Source: Acanthornis magna (taxonomy: Eukaryota > Chordata > Aves > Passeriformes > Acanthizidae). Taken from it: a DNA stretch of 64,000 nt. The notes under the pieces are model-generated. The model was not told the DNA's origin, did no database searches, and saw only the letters and a list, made by a program, of their open reading frames with translations. The stretch is taken from positions 1 to 64,000 of the forward strand of contig JAWUZG010000973.1 of assembly GCA_036785705.1 (NCBI GenBank). Reading direction: 5' to 3'. Below, in pieces: positions 50,703-63,900 of this stretch; the stretch's first letter is position 1; every line of letters begins with the position of its first letter. A program made the translations under genes and the position numbers.

Positions 50703-53700
50703 GTATTTGGTTAAACAATACAAAGAATACGTATTATTTTCCACAGCCTTAAAAGTGTGGGGTTTGCCTTCTTTTTTCCATATATGCCAGATTTCCTCCA
50801 GTCTAGGTGTAAGAGCTCACTTTGGGAGGACATCGCTCCTGAAAAGAGTTAGGCTTTCTCAGAGTGCTCACACTTCAAAGGAGCAACCAAGAGCAACAGT
50901 TATCTGTTACTACTCTCCCTGGCCAGAATTTTCCCATCCTCTGCAGACACTGCCAGGAAGCAAACTCTTGCTTCATTTTATTTTAGGCAACAAAACAATT
51001 CTTTCTATGCTGTCAGGCTTTTCAAAATATGAGTTCTTGTTGATATTCAGTTTTTTGGGAATGCAGCCTTAGTGCAAAACCTGTGTGAAATCCAAGGACC
51101 TTTGAAAATCTAGTCCTTGTGTGTGCCAGTTTCAACTATATAACATGCTGTATATACATGTTGAACATTCAGCATGTAAAAATGCTGGGCATGCAATCTT
51201 CCAAAATGCTAGCAGTAACTGCCCAGGTGAGTCATTTACTGGAATAAACAAGGGATCTTACTCAAAGTAGGCAAGGAACTGCTCTGAATTTCCAGCAGTC
51301 TATTTTATACAATGCCAGTGCAAATGTCTTTGCTTTTCATTTTGGTCATTATATCACTGAACAACTAAACAGATGGTATATGAACAGGATGCAAAACATT
51401 TAATAATGCCAGGAAAGGTACAGTAATACCAACTGTTCTGGCCTGCTGACCTTGGTATAGTTTAGAAAACATTGAAAGAAAGATGCATGCCATTTTATTC
51501 TCTTTTTTTCCCTCCTGCTTCCTGTTTTGGTCTAACCTCTACAAAAGAGGAGCTAAAACCTGGAAATTAGACTTAGCTGTTTACATGCAAGCAGAATTCA
51601 ACACATTTTACCTTGCCCATTTAGTACTAAAGATAGAAAAATAATGCAACCTGTAAAAGTGCTGCCTCTACAGCCTTATTATCCTTCCCAGGTCTATGGC
51701 CAAATATCTCTATAGTACATTAATTATGACCAGAATTTGGCTACAGGTAATTATATAAGCTGAAGCTACCAAAAATTTAGCAAACTGCTCCTCCTCGGAT
51801 GAACTATGGTGCTGGAATGGTAGGACAAGAGGGACACCTACCTCACCTTCCTTTAAAGCCCAAGAAGTGCAGCCTCTGAATAAGGATTGGTAAGATATCT
51901 GCTTTGTCGCCTTTCTTTCTGGACAAAGAGGAGAGGCCAGGAGCAGACAGTGTCCTTGAGTCAGGTTTTCAAGCCAAACACACATTGCAGATGGTGATAT
52001 ACAAAAATAGGGACATTAGAAATACTCCTACAATGATATTAGGCTCTTGATTTTGTCTTTGTCCCAAAGACATGCATTTTTTTCTAACATCTTAACTTCT
52101 AGAAAGTAAAACAAAGTAAAAGTCAGAAACATCAAAGAGTTCATCAGCATTAACAGATCAAAAACCACTACAAAATTACAAAATAAGCCCCAACTAAAAA
52201 CTAAATTAACCCAAGATTTGGGGGAAGTTATTTCAGTCTACATTTCTTATGCACATCTCATGACATTTTCATACTTTGGGTTAACTTTAGCATGCACAGC
52301 TCACTCCTGCTTCCCTGCAAGGGTTGAACTACTTCCGTTTTATATTGTCAGCTAGCTGCACAGACCCTAGCTTTGAAAACATAAAACCATAAATGTCTCA
52401 TAAAAACAATGATCTTAAAAATATTTGAGCATTTCAACTTTGGGGGATCTTTGCATGAGAGCACACCACACCACAAAGGTGGATTTAGCAAAGTGGACTC
52501 AGTAAACATAGGAAAAAACCTTGTAAGGCCACCTGGCCGTTACAAGACAATTTTTCCCCCATATTTGAGCTTTTTTAATAAGAATGAAAAAAGGTGCTTC
52601 TAACATCCCTCTTAGCTAAGGTTCTCCCTCACTGAGCCAATAAACCTTCTTAAGCTATCTGAATTACTTTTTAAATTAAGAGAGCAGCACACATTCCTGC
52701 AAATGAGAACAATAAGAGGTTTTTGGCAATGATCCTGCTCACTAATTATAATATTTCACATTTATGCACTGCCTTTCATCTCTCAGGGTTCTAGAGTGCT
52801 TCACTAAACAGTGGACTCTGTCCACAACTGTTGCCTCCCAGTTATGTCACACTTGCTCACAGGACATGCGAAGTCTGACCGACTTCACAGCTGTTTGCCT
52901 CACACACAGAGACAAAAATGCCACTGTTGACACTACATTCAATTAATTTCATTAATATAGAAAGCATAGGAATAATACATTCAGGTCAAGGAAACTGGCC
53001 CGATCCAATTGAATCTGGTTGAAAAAGGAAGATGCTACAACCAGGCAAACCTACAGTACCTTAAAAGCAATGGCAGCAGCGGAGGTACATCTCCTAAATT
53101 CCTCCTGAGAGCAGGGATGTTCCCAGTGTTTACAGTTACACATTAGAACCCCTGCCATGGGTGAAGACACTCACACTGGATTGTTTATTATGGCTGCATT
53201 TGACCATGAGGATGTTACTCAAAACCAAAGGCCACATGCCAGCATTCCTCATGGTTGTGGGTCCTCCCTCCATAAGCTGATCACACAAAGTGAACCACTA
53301 TGGCCACACTGTCACTGAAGCATAAAAAACCAGCTTTCCCAACCAAGAAAACCGTGTACAGACTATGTCTGGGTGCCACCTGTTGACAAAACAGCACTAA
53401 CAAGTCTGCTCAAATACATTAACTGAAGTAAAACCACTCCCAACAAAAACATCTCTAGCTGAGAAAGCCCCCACAGCATGGCCCTGTAGGCTTCACACAA
53501 TCCCCTGCTGGTCTTCATTTCTGACCAACAAAAGCTGGGAAGATGGAGCAACTCCCACAGTCAAGGTCTTGGCAGAAAAACAGTGCCTGCCCTCCTGCAC
53601 TCCCCCACCACCAAAATCACAGCTGGGCTCAGCATGGGGCCATTTTCTCCCAGGCTTTTTTCTATTAAATAGAAGGGATTGTTATTTTGTTTTGTGCTAA

Positions 53701-54554
53701 CAACTGAAAAGTGGTTTTTTTACCCCTGCAAAGCACTGCCATCCCTTAGATCCGCAGACTTTGTGTGAGTGCAGAGCTGTGCAATCCATCAGGGAAATCT
53801 GTGATTTTGCCCATTGTGCTGGTTGAGTTGTGAGAATGGCTGTAATGGGAGCTTTCATGGCCCCAGTAATTCATAGCAAGACACTGCACTAAAGTCACTG
53901 TTTGTCCATTTAGAATAGAAGGAAAGGAAAATGTCAGCAGTGCTTCAGCAGCTGTTTCAGCTCCTTTTAGGCATTTGGTAAGTGGATGTGCACATAATCA
54001 CATGCTGAAGAAGAAAAGGCATTTTGGCAGCAAGGGAGGTGCAGGGATCTGCAGGAGGTGGCTCTGGCTCCAGCCACGGCTGCTCAGGTCACAGGTCCAG
54101 CAGCACAAGCATAAGCTCCCCACACATCTCTTACAGAAACAACAGCAGTCTGAATCTCATCAGAGTCGCACTGGTTTTAACCCCACACAAACTTCAAAGT
54201 TTTCCTGATTTACACACATAAAAGATCAAAATAAGTCCCCCCACCATCTTCAGCTCATTGTAAACAAAAAAAATTCTTGCAAGTCTGACTGGCCCAAAAA
54301 TCAAAGTCCCTGAGCCTTTGCGGGGAGGCAATAAATCTGAACCTTTCACAAAACATTTTTTTCAAATAATTGCCAGTTGGGGTTGTGTTTCTCATTTAGA
54401 AACTTCCATATAATTACAATATTAAAAGAAACATGGTAAAAAGTGTGACAAGACAGAGCAATTTTAATTTCTGCAAGTATGAAACAATTACAGAAGAAGG
54501 ACTCACACTCTGCTGAGAGAAACCCCATATCCAGGGCTCAGTGAGCTAACCAGG

Positions 54555-54640
54555 AGAGAATACAATTTGCATAATGTTAAATTAGCAGCATAAATATATG
54601 CTAATCATATCCAGCTGCAAGCATCTCACTTTAGCTCATG
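54555..54640. promoter_or_regulatory. Octamer- and homeodomain-motif patch
   Basis: Seen: ATTTGCAT (complement of the ATGCAAAT octamer) at about 54567-54574, followed within 35 bases by aaattagc and atatgctaatcatat, an octamer-like/homeodomain pair, and then an E-box-type cagctg. The clustering is suggestive of a regulatory element, but such motifs are frequent in AT-rich DNA. Confidence 0.18.
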
Positions 54641-57600
54641 TGCTTAGTACAACAAAGTAGTATAAAAAATTAAAGAAAAGCTTGTGTTGCAAAACTTAAA
54701 GGCAAATCCAAACTTCCTCCAAGTTGAAGCTTGTTCTATAGCTTGGGATCTTTAGAAGATTTCAGGCAGAGCAGTCCCTGGAGTCTCTTTAACTTTCCCC
54801 ACACTGACCCACTACCAGCCTATCTCTGCAAAGACCTGCTGACTTACTGTTCTCAATACACCATTTTCATCTTGCAGACTTTCCATCTGCTTCACTAAGT
54901 TCCAGATCAAGCACAAGTGGTTTCAAAGTTGTTTAAAGCCTAAGTTGCCACCATCAGCAGTTAAGCACAACAAAGCATCTAACCTGACAGGTCCCACTGT
55001 AATAAAAAAATCAAAATAAGGGGGTTCTAAATTAATTTCTCCAAAAGGCAGGGTTACTCATGACTACAACTTGGGTTATAGCAAGTCTGTGGGAACATAG
55101 AAATGCATTAACTGGTGACCAGAACACATACATTCTGGTTAGTTTCTTCACAGGTGTTTATAAAATACTTCTAAGTGCAGTTAAACAAGTATTTTACATT
55201 AATTTCTGGTATTTTGTTGAGGGGGAAAAAAGACACCTATAAATCTCCGCATTAGCAAACTCAGATCATTTGCAGATGCATATACCACTCCAGACACAGC
55301 AGGAAGAAAGCCAATCAAACATAAATAAAAGCAGAAGTTGAGATTCAGGCTTTAAACCAATAAAATATTATTTAAGTAAGGGACTTAGCAAAATCTAAGA
55401 CACAATTTTAAAGCCTGGTGATGATAGCAAGAGTGGTAGTGACTTTAAGGGAATGCTTTAGGGTTTTCTATGTCAAAATAAATGTAGACTCAATGCAAAA
55501 TATTTGCAAATGAGAGAAGTGAGATCTTTGTATATTTTGTGCAGATATATATAAGCATGTAAGAAAGTTCAGACCTAAAAAGAAGCTTTTTTGGTTTGGG
55601 CACTGCATGTGTATGCATTGTCGATTCAAAATCGAAACAGATTAGGAAAATCAATACTCAATTCCTTTTCTAGATTTTTATCCACTGTAATACACAAAAG
55701 CAATTTAGGTGCTGGCTGCACTGGATCCTTACTTCAGCATTTATTAGATGAGTATATTTGTCATTCCTTCTGACAAATAATAGATAACAGGTGACAAATC
55801 AAGATTGTTTTATTTTTGGAATATTTTTTTAAATGTAAGCAGAAAACTTTTTAAAAAAAATATATATTTAGTTTCTGATGCTAGGAGAGGCAAGAGTCAG
55901 AAAAAGCATCAGCCATTATTAACCATGACCAAAACCACTCATATTACAGGAGTCCACGGGCTTTCTAAAATGTTGCCACTAGAAAATGAGGAAGAAAGGC
56001 TGGTGTCATGATTAGCTGACTGTTCTACAACTTTGAATAATCACTGTGTGTTCAAGACCACCCTGTATGGAGACCATCATTCTCTCACAGTGATGTTGAC
56101 TGGTTTGCAGACTAAAGCTATAGAAACAAGAAAGAAACAGATTTATGCTGGTCTACAGAAGAGACATGAAAATTTTAACCACAAATTACATCAAAATATT
56201 CTGGTCCCCTCACAGGATGAGACAGTTTGGGTGCTGAATTTTGGCTGCAGTCAAGTGTACCATCTAATTTTAAAATTATAAAATTATATTCTAATTATCT
56301 GACCACACTTTAAGTCAACTAAGAGTACTTTTTTCCTAACAAAGATTTTTAACATTCTGTTCACCTTAATCTGTGTTACCCTTCTATCTTTTGAACAGTG
56401 TCGACTACACTAATTGTCCACGTTATATCCAAAAAACCAAGCTTTTGCCTTTATCAAGGACTCTAATTTTTCATCCATGTCCTTCATGTTCCTGTCCTCC
56501 TCCATTTTCAGTATGCAGTAGGATGTCTATGAAATTCATGTGTTACTATTTGTTTTTCAGAATCTCTTGAAATTGCAGCACAGTGAAAACAAAATTAGTC
56601 CCAGCTCCAGGAGAAGGAATCCCATTAAACAGTAAGGGCAAACACACAAATTGCCTGGTACTGAAAATAAATAGCAAGCTGAAACACATGACTAGATGGA
56701 CTGTAGCATCTGCCTAGTGTGTTTTCATACTCTGATTCAGATGAAAATAATCAATAAAAAGGAGGACTGTCCATCAAAATCAGTGAAAAGTTTAAACCAG
56801 AGGAAGTTATACAGGAGATGCTCTACAGTCACAAATTCAGGAGACAGGAAAACAAAAATAACAAGCAGAACTTTAAACAAAGCACATGAAAATTACAGCC
56901 ACTGGTGAAAAAACAGGATGTTACAAAAAAGCTTAATGGATGGGGAACTGAATAAAAGCAATCTGAAAATAACTACAGATCTTTTAAACATAAACTATCA
57001 TAGACTGAGGAGATTTTGCATTATGAATAAGGCTAATGAAAGTAAGCTGACAGAGACAAAAGTTATGATTTCAACAACTTTCATTCAGTGAAGCAAAAAA
57101 TGAACAATTTCAGGGACAGAAATCTACATACCCATTCCTGTCACACAAAATAGTACATTAGCAGAGCAGCTAATGTCCAAAACTTACTTATCACGTTCTT
57201 TTATTCCTAAATCACAGTCACACTCCCTCTGCTCTGTGTTAAACTGGATGACTGCAATTGCTGCCTCAGCACTTCTTCACTTCTCACTCGAATCCCAGAA
57301 TATAAGGTATTGGACAAAAGACATGCCTGGTTTGGCAAAATTAGTCAGCTTCCCTCTCCACATCCATAACACGTAGATCATCTGCTCAAAACACAAGGGC
57401 TAAAATACCATAATTTCTAGGATATTTGTGGTACTTTAAAGACATCTGCGCTCTAGAAACTGAATTGAGACCTCTAAAGTACTTCATACAAGTCCTCCAG
57501 CAGTTGTTAAATGGTAATGACTTTTACAGAGGGGGAAAGATTAGCTTTTGTCTTTTTAATACATTATCTAATTCTCAGCTGGAATAAAGCACTGAAAACA

Positions 57601-58160
57601 GCTAATTTCTGCAGAATTCCTTTCCTTTTCTCATGGTCAAAATCATCTGTACCTTTCAACACACTTCAAACACTAAATAAGAATTCATCTAAGAAATTAC
57701 TGAAAGTTTTTTCAAAATAGCCTAATGATAATCCAAATGTGTAATACTCATTATTATTAATGTAAAGTACATGTGTAAAGGAAGGGAGACTATACACCTT
57801 GAGACTAAGTATTGCACTGCTCCATGAAACTGAAAAGTTACTGCCATTCATACCAAGCAACTGAAGTACAAACATTTCTTTTACACTGTACCAAAACTAT
57901 ATCAAAGTGTGCTCCAGAGATGAGGGTTTTCTTGGTGGCACTACACCTGTTCATTTCATGAGGTTTTAATAGTTGGGATGATAGAAACTGAGCTCTAAAA
58001 GGACCTCTTAGACATAACGGAGTTATTCCCTTAAGCTTCATGACCGAAATATATTCACAGACAATTTAAAGAAAAGATTACTCAAAAATATAAATGTGTA
58101 TTTCTAATAATTTTTTTAAAATACACTTTCATTTCTCATACCTCAGAGGCTCCTTCTTAC

Positions 58161-58167
58161 CTGTCTT
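58161..58167 (-). other. Candidate 7-nt microexon, minus strand
   Basis: Read on the minus strand, attctttctttttcctcccc then ag is an excellent acceptor, followed by only seven bases, AAGACAG, and then gtaagaagg, an excellent donor. Both sites score better by eye than those of most candidate exons in the window. Seven bases would shift the frame, so it could be a real microexon, part of a noncoding transcript, or a coincidental pair. Confidence 0.2.
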
Positions 58168-60184
58168 CTGGGGAGGAAAAAGAAAGAATTTACAACATGC
58201 AAAAGGACTGTAAGCCATCTTCATTAACATTGTTTGTGATTAGTACAACACTTAAACCCCACCTGATTAACTGATTAACTGGAGAAAAACAAACAGATAC
58301 TATGCTATGCAAGAGAAACTAGAAGAACTCTGGTAAGGGTTGAACAGTGAGGTCAAGATTGTTATGAACAGAAATACATTGCAAGTCCTGTTTCATAAAT
58401 ATTTGTGTATTTATGTTTATAAAACATCTTCACTGTTAGTTCTGATGAAAGCACTACAATGACTCGATGGGCAGGTTAATAATCAGTGTTCTTTCACCCT
58501 TATGTGGGCCTTTATAAAACTACATTTTCTTTTGTCAAAGCTGCAGCTGTACTGAAAGCTCGTTCCTTCTTGAACATTCATTTAATTTCTGAACATATAG
58601 ATGGTATTATTGCGTAAACTTATTTAAGAGGTCAAATCCATTCCTCTGGAGCTGTATAAGCTTTAAAAATACCTATCACAACACAAAATTTCCACTTCAA
58701 AACATCTGAATTCCCAGGCAAAGCCATTTTTTAAAGCATTTACCTTTTCAAAAAATAAGAAAATAAACAAACAAACAAAACTGCTAGCATTATAATAAAT
58801 ATAACCAAGCTCAAATTAGAATTCTGGGCATGTGTTTTCTCTGCCTACTGGATTTCAGTCCTGAGAAGTCCCATTTCTCCCTGAGAAGTTCTTTCACCAT
58901 GCAGCAGCTCAGACCTGTTTGTGGGGCTGTCCCCAGCCCCAGAGCTCTCACCTTATAGCTTGTCTGCATGGTACTGAAAACACCGATCACCTCGGGAACC
59001 CTCAGCTATATTAGATATAATTACTCAAATGATGACAAATTGGGAAGGAAGTTTACCATGCACTGATTAATTAAAGAAACAAAACCAGAATACCTGTGGC
59101 TAAAACTCTTTGGGGACTTCTGCCTCCAGCTCTCCCCCAGCACTCAGTCCTCCCCTTACCCTCCCAGGCTGTGGAAATAGGCACTTTTCAGAATAACTAA
59201 GGATGCCCTGCCTATGTCACTCCTGGGACACCCCAGCTTTCCTACAAGCAGCCACAGCTGCACACATGAAAGGGTACAGACCATAAACCCAAATCATCAA
59301 ACCCAGATTAGTTTCTTCTGAAGAGATCATTATTTCTTTTAAGCTGAGGAAAACGTCCCGTCTCCAAATTCTCTTTCCCCTGCCAAAAAGAAGGCAGATC
59401 CCCCCTCCTATATCCAGGGGTTAAAAACAAAAAGCCTGCTCACAACCTGTGAAACTAACAAAAGACAAACTGAACACTATCACAGATATCACCTTGTACT
59501 CAGTACCGACGGCAGTAATTGAACCTCATATTCTCTAAATTACGGTTTAATTTTTTGTAGTATAAAAACTGGATGGGATGATGAACCCTTTTCCTCTTTT
59601 ACATCTTTGCCTCATTCACTTCTTCTTTTATATCTTTGCCTCATTCACATGCCCATGCCAAAAGCCATCACAACATATGGTACACAACAGAGCAGCAAAA
59701 GAGTGTTATTTTCACCCCTCCCAATGGCAAAGATCCTCTGGAGCAAGTGTTCTTTGCATACATTTGGCCTTCTGAGTCTGAGGTCTTCTGGAAGGAAATC
59801 ACTACACTTTAACACCCTGAACATGAATTTTCAATAGACATCCAAACAGATTGCTCTCTCACTCTTTGTCTGGAATAAAATATACTTAATTTTGGATTGT
59901 AAAAGTAAATAACATAAGTAAGTACATTCTGGGAGTTAAGTATAAATGACAAAAACATATGTTACACCAGTGTTTATACAGAAGCATAGATCACATTTCT
60001 TTATACACTCTGGTTATTGTCTTTCGAAGCACTGATACAATCCCTTGAATATGAATGATGTTTCCTGTAAAATAAATACCACAAAATCATCCTACATAGC
60101 TGGCTGGAGTGTATTACTCTGAGGACAAATATATCTTTTGAACTCTACACAGACCACTGAGTATGGGGCTGAGAAGACCAGGGG

Positions 60185-60298
60185 TCTGCTTTCAGCCCTG
60201 ATGCTGCCTAATGAGCAGCTACAGCAGCTTTTCATAGGGAAGTCTAACATTTCTGTGTCCCATTTCCACACATGCAGAATGGGAATAATGACTTTTTT
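60185..60298 (-). mobile_element. MIR-like ancient SINE, antisense
   Basis: The order gctttcagccctgatgctgc, then gtctaacatttctgtgtccc and atttccacacatgcagaatg followed by ggaataatgact, follows the complement of MIR-type SINEs ('AATCCCAGCTCTGCCAC...TTAACCTCTCTGTGCCTCAGTTTCCTCATCTGTAAAATGGGGATAATGA'). Spacing is roughly kept, and similarity is best over the last 50 bases. It is a longer and better match than the 34.0 kb relic. Confidence 0.5.
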
Positions 60299-60672
60299 TT
60301 TTTAACAAATAATCTTGTGAGCAACAGGTGAAAACACGGTAATACAAGCTTATTTTATCCAATGTGTCAAGCTTTCTCCGTGCAATCTCATTTGTATTAT
60401 TCATGCATGAAGGATGCAAGAGAAAGATCCTTCAGCATCACAATGCTAAAATTGTTCTCCTTCGCTATTCCCTGCTGCTGCTGTAACATATTTTGCGGCC
60501 AGACTCCAGTACGGCTGGTGTTAAACAAACAGGAATGGTACCTACATCTGCTCAGAAAAGGGTTGCCTAGCAACTGCAATCAAAGGGTGTTTTATCCTCA
60601 CCAATCTACTGTAAATTAATAGAATTCTCTCTACCATATTCTAACACTTTTAGTGGCTATATAAATGGTTGT

Positions 60673-60690
60673 TTATTATTATTATTATTT
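60673..60690. repeat. TTA trinucleotide repeat
   Basis: tttattattattattattt, about five units, followed by T-rich sequence. Short and simple. Confidence 0.85.
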
Positions 60691-60863
60691 TTATTTTGTA
60701 GCTAATGTGTTTCATTTCATGATCTGATTCAGGCAAAAAACAGAGCAGCTAGAAAAGGTCATATTATGAAGCACAAAAAGGTTCAGAGACTTGTTTGATG
60801 TAGAAATATTCTTTGACAGCTCATTGTGTTTATTTACTATACCCTTTTCTTATGCCATTTCAG

Positions 60864-60937
60864 AATCTATTTCAGCTGCCCCACGGGAGCATGAAGCCAT
60901 TAGCCTGAATTATCATTCTGAATGCAGATTTCACAAG
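60864..60937 (+). CDS. Candidate internal coding exon D, unidentified gene
   Basis: Seen: a strong acceptor (tatacccttttcttatgcca then tttcag) ends at 60863, and CACAAG|GTAACA is a good donor at 60937/60938. The 74-nt segment is open in only one frame. It takes two bases to finish a codon, then reads 24 codons (S-I-S-A-A-P-R-E-H-E-A-I-S-L-N-Y-H-S-E-C-R-F-H-K) and ends on a codon boundary. It is on the same strand as exons A-C but cannot join exon C directly, since C leaves two bases and D needs one. Either a connecting exon between 43.1 and 60.8 kb has been missed, or D belongs to another transcript, or it is a false call. No family is recognised. Confidence 0.35.
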
Positions 60938-63900
60938 GTAACACCAAATCATGAAGGTTTTGATTCCTGTAGCTACTGAGATGCTTTCCCTTTGGAGAGG
61001 TTACAGGTCTGCCATTTGTTTGCATATTAACAGCATTGATTTTCAGTATACCTGACACTGGCGTGTTCATTTATCATATATGTAATAGCTGAATACCAGA
61101 AGGTGTGCTGCAGAGTGCATGTCAACACATAGAAAAGAAATTAGTATATCTGAGACATTAAACAGGCTATGCAAGCGAGGAAACAATCAAACATGGAGCA
61201 AAGAAAGCTGGTAGAGCCTATTCATCAGGTTTTAGCAAGTTTCATTTCCAGCCATGCTGAAATGGGAGCAGAATTTTGATTTAAAAGGCTTTTACTGAGG
61301 ACACTGAAGCAAAAAAGCTGAGACTTATTGGTGAACATTAAAGGTCGCATACTCTCCTCATCACGAAATAGCTTTTAGTAGCAGGAGGATCAAAAAGGCT
61401 GGTAGAACCCAGATGAGCCCATATACCTCCTTTCTTCCACTATGTCCAGACATACTTTCACCAGGTGTGCATCTGAGCCTGCAAATGTCCTGGTCTACAG
61501 CCAGCCCTCAAACTGTCCTCTATTCCAGCTGCCCTTTGCTCTCCACATTCCACACCACACCCATGGTCCATGTGTATTTAAATGGTATGCAATTATTTAA
61601 ATTCCTCCATCTGTCTCCCCACAACCTTACACATATTAATTCTTGGAGGGAAAATGGCTTTGCTATTTGCTAGATGCCAGCATTCACCGGGACAGCAGCC
61701 AGCGGAGCAGGTTGTTAAACAAACATCCTGATGGAACAAAACCAAGTGTGAAGCAGCAACACAGAGAAGAATACACTTGTACTCAAACAGAAACCTCCTA
61801 GAAGAACCCAGGCAAAGCCAGGAAACAACAAAACAAGCAAGCTTTCATTTGTTTTGTCCGTAACTGTAATAAAGGTGAGGAAGTTGAAAGTGCTTTGCTT
61901 AGAGGAGCCCTCCACACTCCTCCTCCCTCATATCAGTGCTCTGTACTCCATGCAATCCAACATCAAAAGCAACTCTGGCCAAAACAGCTCCTTAATTTTT
62001 CTGCTGTGCTTGTCTCTGATTAAAACGTGAACTTTAATGTAAACAGCACTTTATCTGAGGGCAGGAATTCACACAAAACCACCAAAACAGTAAGATGCAA
62101 GGTGGACTCTTGGTACTTCCAGAAACTACTGCAGGCTCAAGCCGTGGATGCAGCAACTACAATTTAGCACCATCTGTGCTTATATCAGTTTTCATACTCT
62201 TAAAATATGCACTATATTTGTGCAGTTCCCTCAGCAAGAGAACTGAGGTATATCCTGTGAGAGTAGCAGCTAAAGATCCAGAAGTTTGATGCAAGATTGC
62301 TTAATAATTCCACAACTCTCTTGAAAATGTACTTTAAAATAATACATAAACTCTTTAGAGATGGGGGCTGGTTTGTTTGTTTAAAGAGGCATGTTCAATT
62401 TTTGTATTTTCAATCCAGGAAATGTATAGGTGGTAAATGCTGACAAAACTCAGCTTAAAAATATATTTCTCCACAGTCGACTTATCCAGCCTGGAGAGTC
62501 CTAAACTGAGGATTCTCTAGAATGTAAACTGTTCCATAATTTCAATCCTTCTTCTAGATACTTCATTCAGCTCTACCACGCCTCTGTGAACGGAGAGGGA
62601 AGAAGGGTCCAAATGTGAGAGAACCACCAACCCATGATCTGGTACTGATGTTCCCTGCTCTGTTTTCCAATTTCTTTTCCAATAATTTCTACTCTTCCTT
62701 TTGAGGTTCTGATGTGTTCCCCTCTCTTGTGCGCCATTTAAGATTTCTCTACACAGAATTGGATCCAGCATTAATCCCCACAGTATGCAAGCTCTTTCCG
62801 TTACCATGTATGAGTATGCTGTGCTGCGTGCACCCATACTGGACTTCACCGCTGCCCTCTCTCCTTCAGCTGAGCTAACAAATATACCTTTTCTGTTTTA
62901 TCTTTCAACCAATGCTTAATTCTCTTACTTCACAGGAATTTAATATCTTTGAGAGCCTTTAATGAGAGACTTCCCTTGCATACACTTGCAGAGACCATCA
63001 GGGAATTACACTGATTTCTGAAGCATGACTTCTCTTTACAAATGCTGTGTTGGCTCTTCTCCATATGGCCTTTAAATTCACATTAATTAAGAGCCACATG
63101 CCCGTAATTTTCAATTTTTACCACAATTCCTATTCAGTTCCTCTGAAATACTGTTTTGTGATTTACCTTGGAGCTTCTTTTTTTAACTAACATGTCATTA
63201 GCCTCTTGAAGTCACAAGGTAACAAAGTGGCTTTCAACAGCAAGTTGCACACTAAATGCTTTAGCTACTTCTTCACATTCATAGTAACAATGCCCTGTTA
63301 ATTTTTCCTATTGGATCCACACCCTTGCGTATCAGCTGTTCAAATCGAAACTGATATTTCCTGTAAAGGAGACCGAGTTGGAACTAATGCCTTCTAGAAT
63401 GCTGTTAAAAATTATAAAGAAAATTTTGCACAGAACAGCCCCACAACACCTAAATTTACCTTATTTATGTAGTTCTTTTACAAAGACATATACATAAACA
63501 TGAGTTTCAGAAAAGCTCAGAGTCTTTTACTGAGATAAAAACTAGTAACAAATTAATTATGGCAAAGACACAAGGCAGCACAAATATCTTGAAAAGGTGC
63601 TTTTTGTTCTTTGATCTCATATGAAAGAAACACTTTCACGCCAAACAAAACAGAATTCTATGAGTACTTTTTCCCCCCAAAAAATAGCGCATATTTGCTT
63701 GTCTCTCTAGCCAACTCCACGAGACTCCATCTCCTTCCCTGAGGCAGGACTGTGACGTGGAGTGAGTCCCTCTGGGGCCCAAGGGAGGAATGTCCAGGCA
63801 CTGAGGTTTCACTCTGTGAGCAGGCAGGGAAGGACAGACAGATGCTGGATTTTATCACACTGAAAGAGTCAGCCATTGCAGCTGGGATGCTCAGAGAAAC

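Larger units (their letters stand above)
50703..60184. other. Noncoding block, no confident gene
   Basis: About 9.5 kb, AT-rich. No CR1 was recognised. Splice-framed leads are 56561-56631 (+, 71 nt) and a 7-nt microexon-like unit on the minus strand at 58161-58167. A small octamer-containing patch lies at 54555-54640. Other open frames are short and unconvincing. Confidence 0.5.

Noticed and set aside
50518..51072. Longest open frame in the window, 184 codons, plus strand
   Set aside because: Its first third runs antisense through a CR1 fragment (50635-50702), the composition is not protein-like, and there is no homologous family I recognise. One frame of this size is plausible by chance in 64 kb.
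54878..54989. Segment whose phase would bridge exons C and D
   Set aside because: It needs a GTCCCA donor, which is very poor, and the peptide is not clearly protein-like. The phase match alone is a one-in-three event.
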